A stretch of DNA of 53,706 nucleotides. It comes from Dehalococcoidia bacterium. GTDB taxonomy: Bacteria > Chloroflexota > Dehalococcoidia > GIF9 > AB-539-J10. The stretch spans positions 1 to 53,706 of the forward strand of contig JAUVZB010000008.1 of NCBI GenBank assembly GCA_030602785.1, read 5' to 3'. Shown piece after piece: positions 52,367-53,706 of this stretch; position 1 is the stretch's first letter; the number at the start of each line of letters is the position of its first letter. The position numbers and the translations under genes are program-made. A model generated the notes under the pieces. It did not search any database and was not told where the DNA came from. It saw only the letters and a list, made by a program, of their open reading frames with translations.

Positions 52367-53542
52367 CTACCCGTTGTCCTCGCGTGGTGCGAGAGGGCTT
52401 ATCTTCCTCAAATCTCTGACGACCTGCGAAACAGCATCGACGATGCCATCAACCTCCTCCATCGTGTTGTAGCGGCCGAAGGTGAAACGGATGGAGCCGT
52501 GCGCCCGTTCATGGTCGCCGCCGATGCCGAAGATTACGTGGCTGCCCTCAAGCGACCGCGAGAAACAGGCGGAGCCTGTGCTCACCGCGAAGCCACGCAT
52601 GTCGAGATGGAGCGTCACGGACTCGCCCTCCACGAAGTGGAACGTGACATTCGCGTTCTGGGGTGTTCTGTTCGTGCGGTGGCCGTTGAGCGTTGTATTC
52701 GGCACTTCATGGAGCAGCCGGTCGATTACGCGGTCTCGCATTGCGCGCAGGCGCGTTGTCTCCTCTTCCGTAATCAGCTCTGCGGCCTTTGCGAAGCCCA
52801 CGGCAGCCGGAATGTTCTCCAGACCGGCACGGCGGTCGAATTCCTGAAAACCGCCGTCCATCCACTTCGTTACGGGCGTGCCCTTGCGGATGTAGAGGCC
52901 GCCGATGCCATGTGGTCCGTGTATCGTATGCGCCGCAATCGTGATGAGGTCGACCGGAACATCCCGCACGCTCAGGGGCACGCGCGGGAACGTGTGGGTA
53001 GCGTCCGTATGGAAAAGCGTGCCTTTGTCCCTGCACAGCTTCCCGATGCTCGCAATGTCCTGCACCGTGCCTATCTCCTGGTTTGCGTGCTGGATAGAGA
53101 CCAGGATAGTCTCCTTCGTGATGGCTTTCTCCAGGGCGTCGAGGTCGGCAAGGCCATCGCCATCAACGGGCAGGTACGTGACGCGGAAGCGCAGGCGCTC
53201 AAGCGCCTGCGCGCTGCTGAGAACGGGAAAGTCCTCTATCTTCGAGACGATGATGTGCTGCCCCTTCTTCTGCCCGAGGGCCAGTGCGACTCCCTTCAGA
53301 GCCATGTTGCTCGATTCCGTGCTGCCGGACGTGAAGACGAGCTCCTCCTGCGTGGCGCCAATCCGTTGCGCGAGCAACTCCCGGGCAGCATCGAGCCCCT
53401 CACGTGCCTCAATGCCCAGCGAGTAGCCGAACTCCGAGGTGGCGACTGCATACGTCTCGAAGAAGTAGGGCCGCATCGCCTCCAGCACTCGCTCGTCGAG
53501 TCGGCTGGCGGCGGCGTTGTCCATGTATGTGCACTTCTGCAT
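52367..53542 (-). CDS. IscS/NifS-like protein lacking the PLP lysine
   Basis: This is a class V aminotransferase fold with MDNAAASRLD, GSTESSNMALKG, NQEIGTVQDI and the catalytic-cysteine loop STGSACFSRSLE (C326). The PLP Schiff-base Lys is replaced: AAHTIHGPHGIGGLY has Thr206 where E. coli IscS has Lys206. His104 is Asp (KIEDFPVL) and Gln183 is His (TDATHTF), while Asp180 is kept. A normal desulfurase reaction is therefore unlikely. From memory, Archaeoglobus fulgidus IscS also lacks this Lys and works structurally with IscU. ATG 53542 has GGAGGGAC upstream. It probably acts with the IscU fusion two genes downstream. Confidence 0.85.
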   Translation of the reverse strand: MQKCTYMDNAAASRLDERVLEAMRPYFFETYAVATSEFGYSLGIEAREGLDAARELLAQRIGATQEELVFTSGSTESSNMALKGVALALGQKKGQHIIVSKIEDFPVLSSAQALERLRFRVTYLPVDGDGLADLDALEKAITKETILVSIQHANQEIGTVQDIASIGKLCRDKGTLFHTDATHTFPRVPLSVRDVPVDLITIAAHTIHGPHGIGGLYIRKGTPVTKWMDGGFQEFDRRAGLENIPAAVGFAKAAELITEEETTRLRAMRDRVIDRLLHEVPNTTLNGHRTNRTPQNANVTFHFVEGESVTLHLDMRGFAVSTGSACFSRSLEGSHVIFGIGGDHERAHGSIRFTFGRYNTMEEVDGIVDAVSQVVRDLRKISPLAPREDNG

Positions 53543-53706
53543 CTTGTGTCCCTCCGGGCAAGGCCCCTAGGAGCCTGACTGACTAATCCGTCCTGAACCT
53601 TTCGCTATCATCTGTGGTGGAGATTACCATTGGGAGGTGACGGTCGGAGGTGTCTTGCTTTGCCGGAACGAGGTCTCCTCGGATCGCAGTGGGGTGCGTC
53701 CTCGGC

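Noticed and set aside
1-53706. tRNA or rRNA genes
   Set aside because: No cloverleaf with a TTCGA-type T-arm and CCA-side stem, and no rRNA signature, could be found by eye; TTCGAA-type strings occur only inside coding or REP sequence.

Overview
The window is GC-rich bacterial DNA. It reads like a chromosomal piece of an anaerobic environmental bacterium. A Chloroflexota (Dehalococcoidia-like) origin is my best guess, from the dispersed REP-type repeats with a RAYT transposase, the fused indolepyruvate oxidoreductase beside an ADP-forming acyl-CoA synthetase, and the mix of catabolic and signalling genes. This assignment is an inference. No rRNA, tRNA or CRISPR array was seen.

Region 1 (about 1-13.3 kb, plus strand) is a compact phage structural module: terminase large subunit, portal, scaffold-like protein, major capsid protein, small virion proteins, a connector-like protein, a large tail/receptor-type protein and holin-like membrane proteins. 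No tape measure, sheath or integrase is visible. The module carries two blocks of REP-like palindromes. One block (about 4.07-5.02 kb) sits after the portal gene between 16-bp direct repeats. The other (about 6.6-7.7 kb) holds an antisense RAYT transposase whose own coding sequence contains REP copies in frame.

Region 2 (13.4-16.9 kb) has two divergent surface-protein genes, a beta-helix protein and a PKD-domain protein. They end in the same CARDB-plus-membrane-anchor module, so the module copies form an inverted repeat. Region 3 (17-26.8 kb) is metabolic: a ketopantoate reductase-type enzyme, 3-isopropylmalate dehydrogenase, an MBL-fold hydrolase, an ADP-forming acyl-CoA synthetase, a fused indolepyruvate:ferredoxin oxidoreductase and a GntR regulator with a clear sigma70-type promoter. 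The oxidoreductase and synthetase together would convert aryl-pyruvates to acids with ATP gain.

Region 4 (27-41 kb) resembles an accessory or defence-type island broken up by catabolic and signalling genes. It holds an AlbA_2/Schlafen-ATPase gene with a TrlF-like PHP-SMC ATPase gene, an enolase-superfamily dehydratase with an RraA-like protein, a DUF3800 protein translationally coupled to a small nuclease-like protein, a GNAT enzyme, a histidine kinase operon whose response regulator is frameshifted, and a hicBA pair whose toxin is disrupted by an 8-bp repeat expansion.

Region 5 (41-53.5 kb) has a DnaJ-domain membrane protein, small membrane proteins, a deleted FAD-oxidoreductase remnant, an FMN reductase, an NSS transporter and a five-PAS histidine kinase. 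It ends with a minus-strand cluster: a NifS/IscS-like protein that has lost the PLP lysine, an Asp/Glu racemase-like protein, an IscU-MIP18 fusion, a Cdd1-like protein and a radical SAM protein. The most interesting items are the lysine-less IscS with the IscU fusion, the RAYT/REP system inside a prophage, the DUF3800-nuclease pair, the AlbA_2-TrlF pair and the slipped hicA.
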